Part shown: one piece after another, positions 1 to 15,303 of the stretch
Position numbering within the stretch: the first letter of the stretch is position 1
Layout: every line of letters starts with the position of its first letter
NCBI GenBank assembly: GCA_038496675.1
Contig: CM076660.1
Location: forward strand, 6,389,394-6,453,393
DNA from: Rachycentron canadum
Lineage: Eukaryota > Chordata > Actinopteri > Carangiformes > Rachycentridae
Reading direction: 5' to 3'
Length of the DNA: 64,000 nt
Notes under the pieces: model-generated
Seen by the model: only the letters and a program-made list of their open reading frames with translations
The model's database searches: none
Told to the model about the DNA's origin: nothing
Program-made: the position numbers and the translations under genes

Positions 1-3000
1 AAGAACAACGATAATGGAATAATGTAATCTAGACTTAATTGTATGTCATATAAACGTGGGGGAATCTGTGATATCCTAATGCCATAAATCAGTACAGTAT
101 CTCAGTCCATTCTGTGAACTAGACACAGCAAAAAACAACAGCAACATCATCAAAGTTAGAAATGTACTACAATAATAATACATGGACAGTATGTGGATTG
201 AGCACAATACATTATAGTGCTATATATTTACTAGCCACAGTAGCAGCACAGCTCTGGTGATGGTAATGTCAGGCCACCACTTTGGTTGAGATCCTATTGG
301 TTGCCACCTGACTTTTTAAGCAGGTGCCATCACCAGAAAAAAAATATATTTTTGTCCAAATGTTTCCACCTTTGAAACTAATATAATTTCCTTCAAAAGT
401 TTTGAAAATAACTATAAAGTGCAGCGCCCCAGCTATAGGTCGCTGTGGGCCCATATGTGTGAGTAAAAGCTTCTGTATCATGGGAAACTGACAGATCTTG
501 CATCCAAGCACTCCCAGTGATTGGTCTGAGACTGATGCGTCCGTATAGCACCACCTTTCATCTTCCCACTACACGACACTGCTGTGTATACTGCACCATC
601 CGAAGATAAAAACCAAACCAGAGAGTTTCAAACTGCCAACAGAAACGAGACAAACACAATGCATACACATGGCATTTTTTTTTTGTTTTTGTTTTGTTTC
701 TTTCACACACACATTGCATTTTCCCTGCAGGGCAGTGCAGTGCAGATGGCAGTTCATTACAAGATGATTTGACAGCCACACACAGCAGCTCTATGCAGCA
801 AACTCACTTCCCTCTTGGACACTGTTCCCATCCCTCTCACATATACACCATTCAATTACAAAGCCAACTAAGAGAACCTGAGAAAATAACACAGGGACAG
901 AAGGAAAAAGCTGGGCTAAAGGTTCGGTTTAGCGCTCTTATCCTCTGTTCTCTTGGGTCAGGATTTGCATTTTTTCCAAATACGATTTTGTTTTGTTTGT
1001 CCCCTTAATACTGTATGTATGAACTGAAAATATACATAAGAAACTATGGTGCAAAGCAAACATTTAGTTACAGATGGCATGAATATTTGTGTTTTGCATG
1101 AATACATAACATAAAAGAAAAAAAAAGCATGAAATCTTCAAAGACATGAAAACTTGAAGTTGGCAAACGGAAATTTCTTCCTGTTCTCATACGTTTTATG
1201 TATGAGCCATAATGCACCGAATGAAAAATTAGCTACTCCGTCCTTGAGTCATTTCAGGGCTTAATTTGGCAAATGGAAAAAACCATGTATGCATAAACAC
1301 TGTGTCCTATGGGCAAAGAAGGCTTGCTCCAAATCAGCTTGAGTCTTGAGTCCTTAAGTCTTTCACGGGCAAAACAGGGGGAAGGTGAAAAATTCCAACC
1401 AACCAACTGCTGCCTAAAATTTAGCAAATAAGCGTATGTGCTACATTTCCATCAGATCCGAAATACAGACATTTGTGTTCTCTGTGCCAAAAGCTGTACC
1501 CTGGGTACATTTTCCACAAAAATAACCATGAACGTGCGTCTATACATACATCAAAGAAAAAGCAAAAGCGATTCAGCGTTCCCATGTATTGGCTTGTCAG
1601 TTTTTATTAACACTGCCAAAAACCAAAGAGGGAGCACTGGATAAAAAGCGAGCGAGAGAAGGGGAGATAAGACTGTAATACCTGCTGAGATCTGTCTTTA
1701 TGAAAGCCTCTAGTCTCCAGTTCATGGCAGACCAGTTCAGTGTGCCTTTTCCTGCCTCCAACATCTGACTCAAACCTTGTCAAGTGCAGGCTTAAAACAA
1801 ACCGTACACACACATGCAGACAAACACACACCAAGCACTCTTGACAAAGCCAGCCAAAACACACATGCACATATACACGCATCGTTCAAAAGGCAAAAGT
1901 CTTTTTTTAGCAATTCATCGCAAAAAGTCTTTTAGGTCAAGTCATTTGCACATACACTTTCACACAATTCGTCACTGACACACAAACACACACACACACA
2001 CTCACAACAGCAGTGATTCACAAGAATGACAGCATGAGTACACGCAAAAAGAGAAAGGAGCGAAGGTAGAGGAACAGAACAGCAGTGATACAGTGAATCT
2101 CCCCAAAATAATCCAGTAATAATGAGGCACAGTTTTATTAGCATATGAGAATTTGAAAAAAATATTTTTCAAAAGTGTGTTTACTGGAGTGGGAGGCTGA
2201 GGATTTTTAAAAAGAGCAGAGAAGAAGAAAATAACAGAGGGACACCAACCAGAAGGAGATTAACTGTACTATATATCAGATGGACCATAAGAAAGTGAGG
2301 TCAGGCATCAGAAACACAGTACAGAAGAAATGTGCAGGAACGGTGTGAATGAAATGACATCTTTTCAGCACAGTGGGAAGCTTCCACTCTCTCTGCTCAC
2401 AGATACAATAGAAATCCTTCACCAAGAGCTCAAAATTCACTGACAAACAGTTGAAAATGGAACTGTACTAATCATCGTATTAATACCGTTGATATTTTTC
2501 AAGGACTGAAAGTCCGTGACAGCAAAACATGACATGAAATTCAAAGCTGTGAGAGCTCCGCTGCAAAACAGAACTGTACTGTTCGCGACTGATATTCTCA
2601 GAAAAGGAAAATAAATAAATCCAGGTCAGATGCGTGTGCATGTACACACACACAGACACTGCAGGGATTGAGGATTGCAGCCAAAGTGACCACAACTCTG
2701 ACTTCATCCAACTGCAGTTTAAAATGTCTGCCACCTGATTGGCCAAAGAGGCTTAGTAACGGATCTAGCAATAAGCCTTGTCACATGCTATTGGGCAACA
2801 AACAAAAAAAGCATTTTTACCCTTTTTGTCTTGCAGAACTCCACACATTCTCACACGCACATGCAAATTTACAGATTCATATAGCTCCTACAATCAGCAA
2901 ACATCTGCATGAAATAAGAAGCATTTGCAGTGATTTTAATTTGCATCACAATGGACAGTTAGAAAATACCGGACTTAAGAGGTTGTCGAACATATGAGAG

Positions 3001-6000
3001 AAAATGACAGTCTGTAATCCTTTGTAGAGAGAGAACACAGTTAACTACAGGCTAACCACTAAACACATGACTATGTACAACTGACTCATTTAAGGGTTGG
3101 TATTATACTTTAAAGGGTTTTACCAAGTTTGTTTGTCTGTCATCAGTTTATTTTAGAACATTTTACAATAGCTCTATTAAATTTGAAGGACTGAGAGGCT
3201 GTAAGTGAATGAACCACTGATTAGATTTTGGTGGTGATACAGCCTTGGAATTCATGCCATTAAAAGTCATTTACCTCTATGTTTGTTTACCCATGACTAT
3301 AAGGGAGTTCGAGATTTGAATTTCAATTCTGTGTGTATATGCTCTGCATAAAACATTTTAGCATTTAAATTTAGTGACAGAAAGTATGTGCTTGAGACTA
3401 ACAGTGTTGGAGAATTGCTCAGAATCATGCCTCCCGGCTAAAATAATCATCCACTGCACTTTCTCATGAATAAATTTACATCCTCCTTCATACAACACAT
3501 CAACTCAAGCTATAGCTTTTTCAATTGCAGTTGCTGCGGTACAGCCGGTGTCATCCGGTATTAGATGAGTCCATCCCAAGAAAAGAACACAACAGGAGGA
3601 AGGAATGAACAGGATGGAAAAAATAAAAAGTAAACATGTAAAGCCGACTGATATTATCAAACCAAGTTGGCGTTAGCAGTGATGCCTATCAGCCGATCAC
3701 TGGAAAAGCTCTGTGACAATATTGTTAACTTTCTCATTTCTGGAAAGTTCAGTGGAAAAACACCACCTGCGATGGAGGCTATCACTAAATTGATACAAGA
3801 CCTCTGTGCATTCAACACCTGAATGCTGGATGAGCACAGATGAGCACAGATTCAGAGAAAATATAAATGCTGTGGCAGCAAGAAAACACCCACACTACCC
3901 TCTATTAAGGAAACGTCTGGGCCTTCCAGACTAGTTATTAGGTATGTGTTATGATCTCAAGAATTATGGTTTAATAGAAAAGTTCGAAAGGCAACTTCTA
4001 CTGCCAGGGGACAAGAGGTCTAGAGGAGCGGAGACTGAGAGAATTTCTAGATTGCCATGGTACAGAAGGAAAAGAGAAGACTGAAGGCAAAAACTGAAGG
4101 GAGTAAAGAGCATCATTTAGCATTTGGGATTGAGAGGGCATTGTTGAAAGGACAGCATCAAACAAATGATACCTACTATTGGACACACAGAGAGAGCAGA
4201 GAGAAAGCCGAAGTTGAATAGTGAGGTGTCAGGGTTTTGTCTTATAGTTTGTTTTTTTGTTTTTTTTTGCCCTTTTCTACCAGATTCTGTTGAGGACAAG
4301 AGGCAGCTCAATTTTCCTCTCTTTCCATTTTTTCCCTGAAGGCAGGCAGTAACAAGGGCATCCTTGTGTGTTATGTCACGGGAGCCTCGGAAGGAAGGAC
4401 TCAAGGCTGAGATAAGGTAGTTTAACAAGGCCTTCGCACCCGTTCCCCTGACTCGACTCAAATACGCTCATTTCAAAGAAGCTGACAGGAAGTGAAGTCC
4501 TACAGGGCATCCTGCATGTTGCTTACACCTCAGTGGGAATACCAGAGATAGAAATCCAGACAAGACAGCAGAGCTGAGATTTACAAGTCACTATGAACTC
4601 CTCATTCTTACTGAGCACCAGCAAGGTCTGATTGATTAGAACAGTCAAACTGGAGTATATAAATTGTATGGTAGATTTAGCATGACCATAGCCCTTTCAT
4701 TGAATACATCTGAGTGTGTGTGTGTGTGTGTGTGTCTGAGAGATACGGCAGGTGCAGACAAGCTGATGCTAAGTTCAAAGGTTAGCAGATAAACCCTGCA
4801 GACCTGACTCAGGCCAGGCTGGTGGCAATTCAGGATCACTAATCTGTTTGTTTGGATTGGTTGAGTGTATGTGCCGCAGCAGATAGGATGTGTGCATGCG
4901 CGTGTGTGTAAGCACACATGCACGCACATAGCCTTGTATGTGTTCACCATCCTTTGAAACAATGGGGAGCACTGTTCCACTGAGCCACAGCTGATGGACG
5001 ATAAGAAGGGCAGCAAGCAGCTCCAATGGGTCTCAGTAATCCATCATCATAAGACAGGATCGGGAATGACACACACACGCACATGCACATGCACGCATAC
5101 ACACAAAGTAGGGTTTAGAAGGGCTTGTGGAGCATGATGCAGTCTGTGTAATAGTACAAAAAGACCACACACAGTGCACACACATACTGTACACACAAGA
5201 TAATCACAGGTCAAGTCAGAAAAACACACAATGTAACTCACACAGAAACACATGACGCTGAAACCAAACTTAGCTCTCGACATATTACTATGTTTATAAT
5301 GAAACGTCTGGTCCAGGCAGCAGCAACTGCTCCTCTGTCGAGGTGTGTCTGCGCTACAGGCCTGTCACTACGTCAGCTTTACTTCAGACTCGTCTTCCAC
5401 ACTGGACAGTTGTGAAGACGTGTTGTTTGAAGCTCGTGTTGTTTGAAGTGCAGCAGACACAGCAGTAACAGTGCAGCAGCTGTCAGAAGCTCAGGCTTTG
5501 GAAGTGAAAACCTTGAAAGGGAATCGTTGGGAGTTTGCATTTGTGGTGATCAACTCAGATTCAGGATTCAAATCGTCTGCATATTTGGACCATGCTAAGA
5601 TTTTTACATGAACCATATTCTTCATACCAGCTTCTTCTCTTTTTACGCTGGGAAGTTTGCCTTATTTGCATATAGCCTTAGGGTATCTGACACATTAATA
5701 CTTTATTATGCAGCTTCTATTACGTTGGAATAATTTACAAACAGTGCCATCATCCTGGAGGATATTTTCTCCAGTGGATAATAGATAACAACTGGATATG
5801 AATGAGATAAGTATGTAGTGTAAGACTTGAACAGCTGCAATGGAAACTGGAGTGAGTTAAGTTTCAAATGCTGCATTAATCTGCAACAAACATCTATTAT
5901 TCTTGAATAAGTGAGTGAAATACAGATTAATGACAACTAGACAGTTCCATTTGCTAACAGAGCTAGTGAAGTCAATGCAGCTGCCGTTTAGTTTAATTGT

Positions 6001-8220
6001 GTTGGTAAATATGGGCGACCAACTCCAATTCTAGTCTTATTCAACTGAAATATTATCAGCTTTTAATCTTACACATGACATAAATGACTGCATGAGTTTC
6101 ATATCATAGCTTGTACTCACTCAAACAGTGAATGTTATTGAGATACATGCCTAAAACGAAACTCTGGCTCCCCAGATGACAATGTCAAATGTCAAATTCA
6201 CTCACAAAAAAAACAATTTCCTATCAAAAGGTCATATCAACACAAAATCCATTCTCAAATATCACAGCCCGTTGCCAGCATGCACTCGCAGCCTTGAGAG
6301 CTTACACTCTATTCCTGAAGAAGGCCAAATACTTAGAAAAGAAAATAAATGTTAGATTTCAAAAGGATTTCAAGATTTTAAAAATATAAATAATAAAAAA
6401 ACTGTGCAAGTCTAAAATAACTGTTGGGATGGAGGAGGAGGGTGAAAAACAGATGCAGACAGTTCATAAATCATAAATATTAGGTTTGGTGGTAAAAAAA
6501 TAAATAAAAATCCCTGTGCAAATCTGGTTCCATGTCTGAAGCCACTGGTATAAAGCAAAAGAAGTGTGCATGATCTATAACAGCAGTAACAATTTATTTA
6601 ACAGTCTTTTCACTCATTGTGTAAGTGAAATTTCCATATGTGACCCCTGTGGTAACATGAGCAAATGTCAAAGCGAGACCCTTTTGGCTCCATACATTAG
6701 CTTAATTATAGAAGTATGTTTTATTCCATCCACATTCTCTGTAGCAGCCTAATAGTTTTCCTGGAAGCAGAGCCTGAACACAGCAGGGGTGGGGTTGGGG
6801 GGGTGGGATGCATGGTAAGTGTTGGGGAAGGGAGGGCAGGAGTGGGTATGCAGGCGCAGTGAGTCACTACCACTGCCAGGTGAAAAAAATAATAAAAACG
6901 TCTCTCTTCCAATGTTTCTGAGTGTGAAAGTGCTCACAGGCATGGTGACGGGAAACCTGGCATGGGTGCTGCTAGGTGTCAGCTCCTGGTAGTGGTACTG
7001 GCACTAGCAAACATAACCTCAGTGGATGGGTCAGGGATCGACTGTCATGATAATTTGTGCTGACTCATTAAATGTGACCGCTCTCTTTGTACAGTTGTGT
7101 CCACCTCCCTTTTCCTCCTATTCGAGTCTATTTCATTTAGTTTTCAGTCCCATCAACTTTAGTGATGGACTCTTACAGTAAAGACATGTATTTGTACATT
7201 TATACAAAAATCTCACTTGCAGAATTAAATGCAATTATTTTTAGGAATAACTTTTGAATGAAGACACTGAAAACGCCATACAGCTCCTTGGCATTAGCTT
7301 GTTGGCATTGTTATTGATGGAAGATCAAAGGCCTTGCAATGTACAAACACAATGAAGTAAACGATGTGAGATTAATCATGCCACCAAACATTGTCACAAA
7401 CTGCTTTAATTTGAGCAGTCGACACTTCCACATGACAGCCAGCCCTCATACAGAATGTTATTACCAAATGCAGTCTCACTACTCCACAGCAGATTAGGAC
7501 ACTGCTCTTATTTCCCTCGCTGACACAGACCAGAGCACACAAACCCAATTTTATTGTGTGTGCTAAAACCAATGCTACTGCAGTGCTAGCCAGACAGCAT
7601 CACCTCCAAAGAGAAGCAAAGGAGCATACTCTGTCACTGTCTGGTCTGTTTAACTAGCTCTCTTTGGAGTGTACACAACATTACCAAGGCCTTTTTCTTA
7701 TCAAGCTGCTCTCACTTGTGAAAAATCCCTGCCTGAAAGCCTGAATATCCTTGTTTAACCCTCCCCTTCATCTACAGCTCGCTGTCATTACTGAAGTGGA
7801 TTTATAAGATGAAATCCTTAAGGGGATCATAGCTCCCATCTGCATTCTCTAGTTCAAGTCTATTTCATGGGAGGAACATGCAGAGCAGAGACATTGTTCA
7901 GTGCAGAATACAGATGGATGTAAAAAAGACCCTGAAATTCAAAATGTTTTGGTTTGATAGCAAGTGTAGATCCACTAACCAGTCTAATGTGGTGTTAAAT
8001 GACTTGCTACAGCTACTGGTGTCGTTCTTCACGCTGCAGGAGACGTACGAGCAAAACAGTGAGATGCTACATGTCGAAAGTAAAATAACATTTGGAGTAG
8101 TTGTTGAATAGTGAAGTTTCACACATAGAAACACAACACAACCTTCAGCCACTGCAGTATTCAGCATGATGAATAACTACACAGTTAGCTATACTTCACA
8201 GTAAAGCAGATGTGTGTGTA

Positions 8221-8224
<4 letters not shown>

Positions 8225-8288
<64 letters not shown>
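8225..8288. repeat. (GT)n microsatellite, about 32 units
   Basis: An uninterrupted GT run in nbea intron 1, the longest perfect dinucleotide repeat in the window. Confidence 0.95.
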
Positions 8289-8290
<2 letters not shown>

Positions 8291-9992
8291 ACTGAGGAGC
8301 CAAGGGAGAGAGGCGAAGTAGGCCAGCATGAATATAAAATCACCCCTGCCAGGCAATAATGTGGGCTACAAGAAGGAAGGGAGCAGTGTGTGTATTTTTG
8401 TGTATATGTATGCATGTTGGTGTGTTTGAGTTTGTTGCCAGAGAAAATGTGCAGATGAAGGTGTAGGAGACTAAAGCAAGGGTTTGTAGGAACACTCATT
8501 TATCAACTCTCTGGGATGTTGAGGGCGTACACGCTCACCAGCGCACAAACACCAGGTAATTCAAACAAAGCAGCTCGTTATAATTTGGAGATTAGTGCAT
8601 TGTAGGGGTGCCAGACTGAAATACACACACACACACACAAAAATAGATGCACACATAGCTACAAAAATATTTTGTCAGTGTTTTTGATCCAAATGTGGTG
8701 AAAATGATTCCATTGAAATGACAATCCCTGCTTCTCCCGACAAACAAACACACGAAAACAAAAAAAAACAGACACACACAAAAGATCCACAGACAATGGC
8801 ATGAACCAGCCGGTCACAATCATGTGGAAGAAAAGAAGAATAATTAAGAACATTAGCTTTCTGGAGCCTTTAGAAGAATATTAGTGCTGAAATGAATAAT
8901 TCATTAGGCCTAGTAAAACACAGGAAATTGATCAAATAACCAATTTATAGTTTTAGTTACATTTTTTAGATAAAAAAACTGACCAGCTGGTTACAGTTAC
9001 AGAGATGCAAAAAGAAACATGTTTGTCTTTTGGTCATATTATTATGAGCTTAATACTTTGGGTTTTCAAAATAAAAGCTTTCCACACTGACATTAATGCA
9101 GGCTCTAATCACATTTCATAGGACAAATTATTATTAGGGCTCATTATTTTATTCTTATACTTTGAACTGCACAATTTGCGTCACTTTCTATTAGTCTATT
9201 ATGATCAGACCTCAACATTAAGAAAGTATATATTTTTAATGAGTAAAACCTAAAATATTGGTGTAATTATTATAGTGTAAGTGTAATCAAAAAATAATTG
9301 ATATTGATTGATACTGAATACACTAAATCACAGAACAAACAGGGAATGTGAATATTTGGTTTAACAGTTAAGCAGTTGGTTATGAGCCACGTGTCGTGGC
9401 AATAAAATCAAAATTGAATCAACTGAATTGTTACAGCACTATTAGAAGAGACTGTAATGTACTTTGGATTTCAAAGCAAGGACGTCATGAGACATCAAAC
9501 CTAAACTGTGACGTTAGTTGTTTTTCTACAGTACCATAGGTACCGAAGGCACTGAAGGTAATGAAGATGTGATTCTTTTGGGACAGACGAGGGCAGTATA
9601 ATAACCCTGAAGACACGAGGAAGGCAGGCACAGCGATCGATGAAAAACAACACGCAGAATGATGTAGCAAAGGGTCTGTCAAAACTGTTGTGTGGAGATA
9701 TTCTGCATTTGACAGGGATCATCAGAGTATAGACAAGCAAAAGTTATAGACAGACAAAAGTAAGAAGTATTTCAAATGAAAGGAGAAACCAGCTCAAACC
9801 TAAATCTAAGCAGCTAAAAGACGGGCATCCAGGTCTGTACACAGAATTCAGGCTGGGTGAGTTTCGGTTGTTCACTTCCTATTAACAACAAAATGTTCAG
9901 ATATTAACCTGAAGATGTTCACGTCCTGAAATGTTACCGTTATCGTTTGCGACCTGTGCCAGCTAGCGTCACGACAGCTCATAACATCACGA

Positions 9993-10080
9993 CCAGAGAT
10001 GCTCCAATTCAGTTTTTCCTGATACTGATTCCAACACCTGAACTTTTGTATCAGCCAAAACCAAGTACTGATATAATAAT
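9993..10080 (+). mobile_element. fragment of hAT-like terminal sequence
   Basis: AGAGATGCTCCAATTCAG, then CCTGATACTGATTCCAACAC CTGAAC and TATCAGCCAAAACCAAGTAC TGATA. These repeated (C)TGATA(C) motifs resemble the end of a known fish hAT family. It is too short and diverged for a firm call. Confidence 0.35.
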
Positions 10081-12658
10081 CATTAAAAGAAAAAAAAAGA
10101 AAAAATGTAATTACCAGCTGGATACCACTGACACTGTATGTGATATGATTGCTCATGCTGTTTGTCATGACTCAGGTTAACCCCATGTAAAACATGAACA
10201 TAGAATATTTCTTATTTCTGTTATTATCATAATTTTAATGTCAATGATAAAATAAATAAACAATTCCTACACTAGTTGTCTTAACACTAGTGCCACTCCA
10301 AATTAAAGGCTTGCAAGTATATATGGGAAGTCAATTCTTCTTCTTCACTACACTGTCCTAGCATCGGTATCAGAACAATCCTACTCACAACATTCATGAC
10401 ACACTGCCAGTCTGTCAAAATATATCTGTGACATTTCAAATTAATATTTTCACCTTGTTAGTCAATTTAAACTTCTGCTTACACACTGACTATATGGAGT
10501 TTGTGCACGTGTAGTCACACAAATCATTTCATTGGTAAATGAAATTTCTGGTATCGTGAAATCCCTTTTTCAAAGAGGTCAAAATACAATACAGTATATT
10601 TATATGACAGAGCTTCAAACAGCCATTGCAGCTATTGTACTACTCGTTTCTACTTTCTGTCAGTTTCAGAAATGACAAATACGTAAGAATCCTGCATATC
10701 TTTCCCTCAGCAGGTCTTTTGTCATCTCCCTCATTTCACTTCAACTCTACATCCACACTAACAAAAGCATAGCTACAGTAGGCTATATATATAGACATGG
10801 AGGCAGACATATGGTTAACAGCAGATAGTCTCCCTCCAGACTTCCTTAGCTTGAAATGTGGCAAAGATGAGTGGAAGGAGACAGTGAGAAAAGGCAGTGC
10901 AGACAGCTCCATTACCTCCTCACAATAGGGATCATCCACATTCATCCACCAGCCGGTTCACCCAACCAAGGAGTCAGGGAGCGAGGGATGAGATTACACC
11001 GAGGGGTTAGGGAGATGGATGTGCTTAGGGAAGATAAAGAATGGGGAAATGGAGGAACACGATGGAGAAGTAACAAAAGGTGTCGTTAAGCAAGAATGGG
11101 ACATTTTTGTCTGTGTTTTCCCCATTTCCCAGAAGGTGCCCTCGCCCAAAATCTGACATGGCTTATCCCTCTGAGAAATCCCAGCATCTGGAAATAGCAG
11201 CTAACGATGGATGAGGAGGAATTTAGAGAAGTGGAGCAGAATTGAGGCGCTTTAAGACACAGAGGTGAACGGTTTAGCCTGAATGCTTAACTGCTCGTAC
11301 ACTCACTCACATACAAATCTGATTGGTGAGAGAGTTGAACAAAAAGCGTGTTATAATGTAAGTCAAAAAATTCTTGTGAAACCTGGAGGAATCAGCATAA
11401 CACCTTTAAAGAGACTCATTTGGCTCTGAAGCACATCATTACGAAGAAGCTTGCTAGTAAGAGGATTTGGCAGTAACAGAGTTTGTCATTTAAGGGACTT
11501 GACATTTAGATTTTTAATTGGTTATTTTTCTTTTTCCCAGATATTTGTCACACCGTAGAGAGGGTTAGGTTTCTAGATCTGTCCAGCGTGCCTCAGAGCA
11601 TGGAAGCTATAAGCGCAGCCCTCGCCATCACAGAGGAACGTTAACCATATTAACAAGCCAGTGGAAGTTAATCCCACAGTGTGACAAGTGACTGATGAAG
11701 AAAAATGGCCAATTAAAACTCAAAATGTCAAGGTATCTAACAGGATTTGTGCTTTAAACAGAAACTGTGCAAACTCTCCTATTTACACAGGTCCATGAGA
11801 CTCCTACTGTATTTCACTCCTCAATCAACAGGAGCAGAGGAGAGTGCCGCAGTGATACAGGCAGCGTGATGAGGCTCCACGGGGGGCCGGACCTCATCAG
11901 ACTCCAACTGAACGCCATAAAACTGGACCAATGCTACAGTCAAGAGGAAAGAGCACCTGAAGGACAATCACAGACTTTTCAATTTTCCCTCTAAAACCCT
12001 CTGACTGCCTCCTATCATTTTGCTCTCTTTAGTTCACCATCTCTCTCCCTTAGTGTTTCTGTGGGAAAGATGAGGATCCTCGTCACATCATCCTTCTCCA
12101 CCTCTCGTTCATGCTCTGGGTCTCTCTCTGGCTCATGCAGGGGTCAGGACAGCCCAGCTGTGTGATAGATAGCAGAGTCATTCATGACCTTGCAGTGGAA
12201 GCCACACCCTCTGTCCTCCACTTCCAAAGCACAAACATAATGAATGTGTGTGTACCGGTATCAAGTGTGTGTATGTGTTCATGCAGTTGAAGTGGCAGGT
12301 CACCCCATGCAAAAACAATTTAAGGTTGTTTTTGTTTCATGGGTCAGTAGCAGCACAGTTGTCACTGTTAGCTAACATTGCTCACTGGCTGCAGCCCCCA
12401 GGCACATACTAACTCTCTCTGCAGCATTATAGCAGCTAATCTTTCCCAGAAATAAGCCCCCACATCATCTCACTGAGTCCCACAAAACACTCTGTAAAGA
12501 TGAACAAAATGTGCATCCTCTTCCTGAGACATGTTTGTCTTGAAATTTAAGGGTTTCTTCTCTTTGCTGCAGCATTAGCCTGAGGCTAACGTTCGTCTGT
12601 CCCCTTCAGGAAGACGTGATACACCAGCAGTTCTGCTGCATAAAACTAACATTACATA

Positions 12659-12870
12659 TAGGGCTGAAATGATTAATCAATTAGTTGATTGGCAAAAAGA
12701 ACTCATTTGCAATTAACTGCTGATTTACTGCTTTTCTTTGTCTTGTGTGACAGTGAACTGACCTGTTTCAGTCTTTTAAATGGACAGAAGAAGACATTTG
12801 AAGATGCCACTTTTTTTTAATGACTAAATGAGTGATCGAGACTGTAGTTGGCAGGTTAATCAATAATGGA
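12659..12870 (+). mobile_element. non-autonomous hAT-like element remnant
   Basis: It starts GGGCTGAAATGATTAATCAA TTAGTTGATTGG and ends with GTTGGCAGGTTAATCAAT, the layout of a very common fish repeat with GATTAATCGATTA-like ends. Related copies are at 29853-30036 and 54967-55155. Confidence 0.55.
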
Positions 12871-14329
12871 AATCATTATTACCATTATTACATGATTACA
12901 CTGTTTTCTGACTGTTTGAGCTGATTTTTTGTGGTGTGTTACAAGAACTGTTACTATGCATTCACAGTAATATATGTATTTTAACATTTAATGTGTGTAA
13001 CAAAATATTACTACAATTATACCAATAAATGAGACCACTGAGCTGAGCCTGGACTGGCATCTACACTATTTTTACACTTTCATGCATGTTCACTTGAATC
13101 ACTTAATGGTAAGTGGTTAATATATATAAACCAAGAAGAGCTGCAACTACCAATCCTATGCATTTCTTTCTTTGAAACAAGGCAGAAAAAGATTAGTTAT
13201 CCAAATGATTACCAATGAATCCTTCACGAATCAGCTGATAAATCAACTGATTCATCGTTTCTACAGTAAAGCCAGAAACAGAAATAGGGTCATGCACTTC
13301 TAACAAACAGTAAAAGGGATAGGAGGAAGGCAAAAGCACAAACATCACTGAATATGTTTTCAGAGTGCATGAAAAGCAGCACTTGTACAAGCGACATCCT
13401 TTGTTTGTAGCCTGAAGCAATGGCCGTCAAGACACACAAATGCAGCCAGTGTTACATGGAGCAATTGTCGTTTTGACCATTGTCTTATAAGCCTATAGCA
13501 ATAACAGTAAAACAATTAACTTGATAACAGTCATTTTTAAGAAACCTGCATTTAGAGGTCTTTGCTAGAATTACATTCGACAGCTACACTAGAAACATTG
13601 TGGAACATGACAAAGGGAAAATACACACAACACTTGATGCCCCATAACTAGAGAGGAAAATGGTCATTTCAAGGAAACATCTAGTGTTTATGCAAAAGTT
13701 CACCAAACACACACTAGCAATGACACACGTTCATTATTAGGCTATTTAAATCTGTTAACTGGATGCTTGTTATGAGAATCGTCTGCATGGCTGTGTGAGC
13801 ACACGATGACGCATTGTTATTCCCCCGCATGGCCATGCAAGCAGATTACAGTGCTGCAGGGAAACAGTTAGCCTGTGCCCTGAGCCCGCAACCACAGGGC
13901 AGGCTTTGAAAACAGTTCAATTAAACACAGTTTTGTACCAGCATTTTAAACCACCTCAGGGCAAATTAGCTAACAGTCATAAAATATTTTAGAAAATTGG
14001 GTGACCTAGTCCTTTTTAAAAAAAATAATAATAATAAAAAAAAAATCTGTGAGGTCTAAATCAGCATGTCAGTGTCACTGCACTCCAAGCAGAGTGTCAG
14101 GCAGTGTTGAACAAATGACAAAACACAGGAACAGTCTTCTTTTCTAACGCTGTCCTCATTTTTCCTCCCATCCTGTTTGTCATCTTTAATTTAGTCTTTT
14201 TTCATTTTTATCTCTCACGTCTTCCAGAAAAGAGAAACATCGGTGGATTGCTATTGCGTACAAATAATTGAGCATGTGTCTGAATGTCAACTTATGAATA
14301 TTTAGGTAAGTGCATGTATATTTTTGTGG

Positions 14330-14362
<33 letters not shown>

Positions 14363-15044
14363 AGACTCTGACTCTGCTGACTGTGGACTAAGTATCAGGT
14401 GACCTTGGTGATTGTGGAGTGTGTGGACAAGAATAATGAGACGTTTGCTAACAGAGACTCAGTGGGGCCACTAAAGAGGCTCAGGTGGGGATTGACACTG
14501 CCAGAAGAAATTGCATCTGACTAAGAAGAAAGGTGTGAGAGAGAGAAGTAAAAGCAAAGAGCGAGCATGAAGACCAAGCACGAGCCAGACTGTGCCACCA
14601 ATCTTTTTCTCTGCCAGACAAACACGCCGTTTTGATCCCAAAAAAAGCATTACAACTAGATAAAGCTGTCTATAAATAAGCACAGCTGGTGCTGTACTTA
14701 GGCAGACGGACTGACAGCACCGCCTGTAGATGCATTTGAAATATACCTCCCAATTCTTCAAATAAAGCATAGATATGACAGTACAGTTCAAATAGACGGA
14801 TCACACGTCAACCCTCTTCCATCTGTCAACAAACATCTCTCCTGACCTGGCATCCACTTTCCAATATCCATCATTGCAACACGTCAGAGAAAACAACCAC
14901 AGCCTTGGGAAGAAGTGTCTGACCATTACTAGAATAACCCAGGGGTGGTTTCAATCCACAGAACCACCAGTAAAGTAGATGACACATGCAGTAAAATGGG
15001 TCCATTATCACACTATGAACCATCTTGCCCTGTAGTTTCATCTA

Positions 15045-15303
15045 CAAAAGTGGACCCAAACCTTTTTGGCCTGTGAACTCAAAGCAGGGACCCATCATTG
15101 CCAGCTGAATATGTTCCTGGGTTATTACCACATCAACCCAAAAATCAATTTTGTTCTCCTGCTTATTCTAAGGCCTAGAAGTGCAAATTATTCAGTCAGT
15201 TTAAAAAGATATTTTTCCTCTCTTGTCGTATTGATAAGCTTGTGACTCCCAAGGTTCATCTCACAACTCCCTGAACAGGCCTCAACTCCTTGAGAACAAC
15301 TGA
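15045..15303. mobile_element. degraded DNA-transposon remnant
   Basis: The ends resemble a common fish element: GTGGACCCAAACCTTTTTGG CCTGTGAAC on the left, and GTGACTCCCAAGGTTCATCT followed by CTTGAGAACAACTGATC on the right, loosely inverted to each other. No open frame is left. Confidence 0.4.

Noticed and set aside
8185..8499. 104-codon minus-strand open frame
   Set aside because: Mostly a His-Thr repeat translated from the GT microsatellite. The same applies to open frames at 27457-27717, 40022-40237 and 46423-46736.
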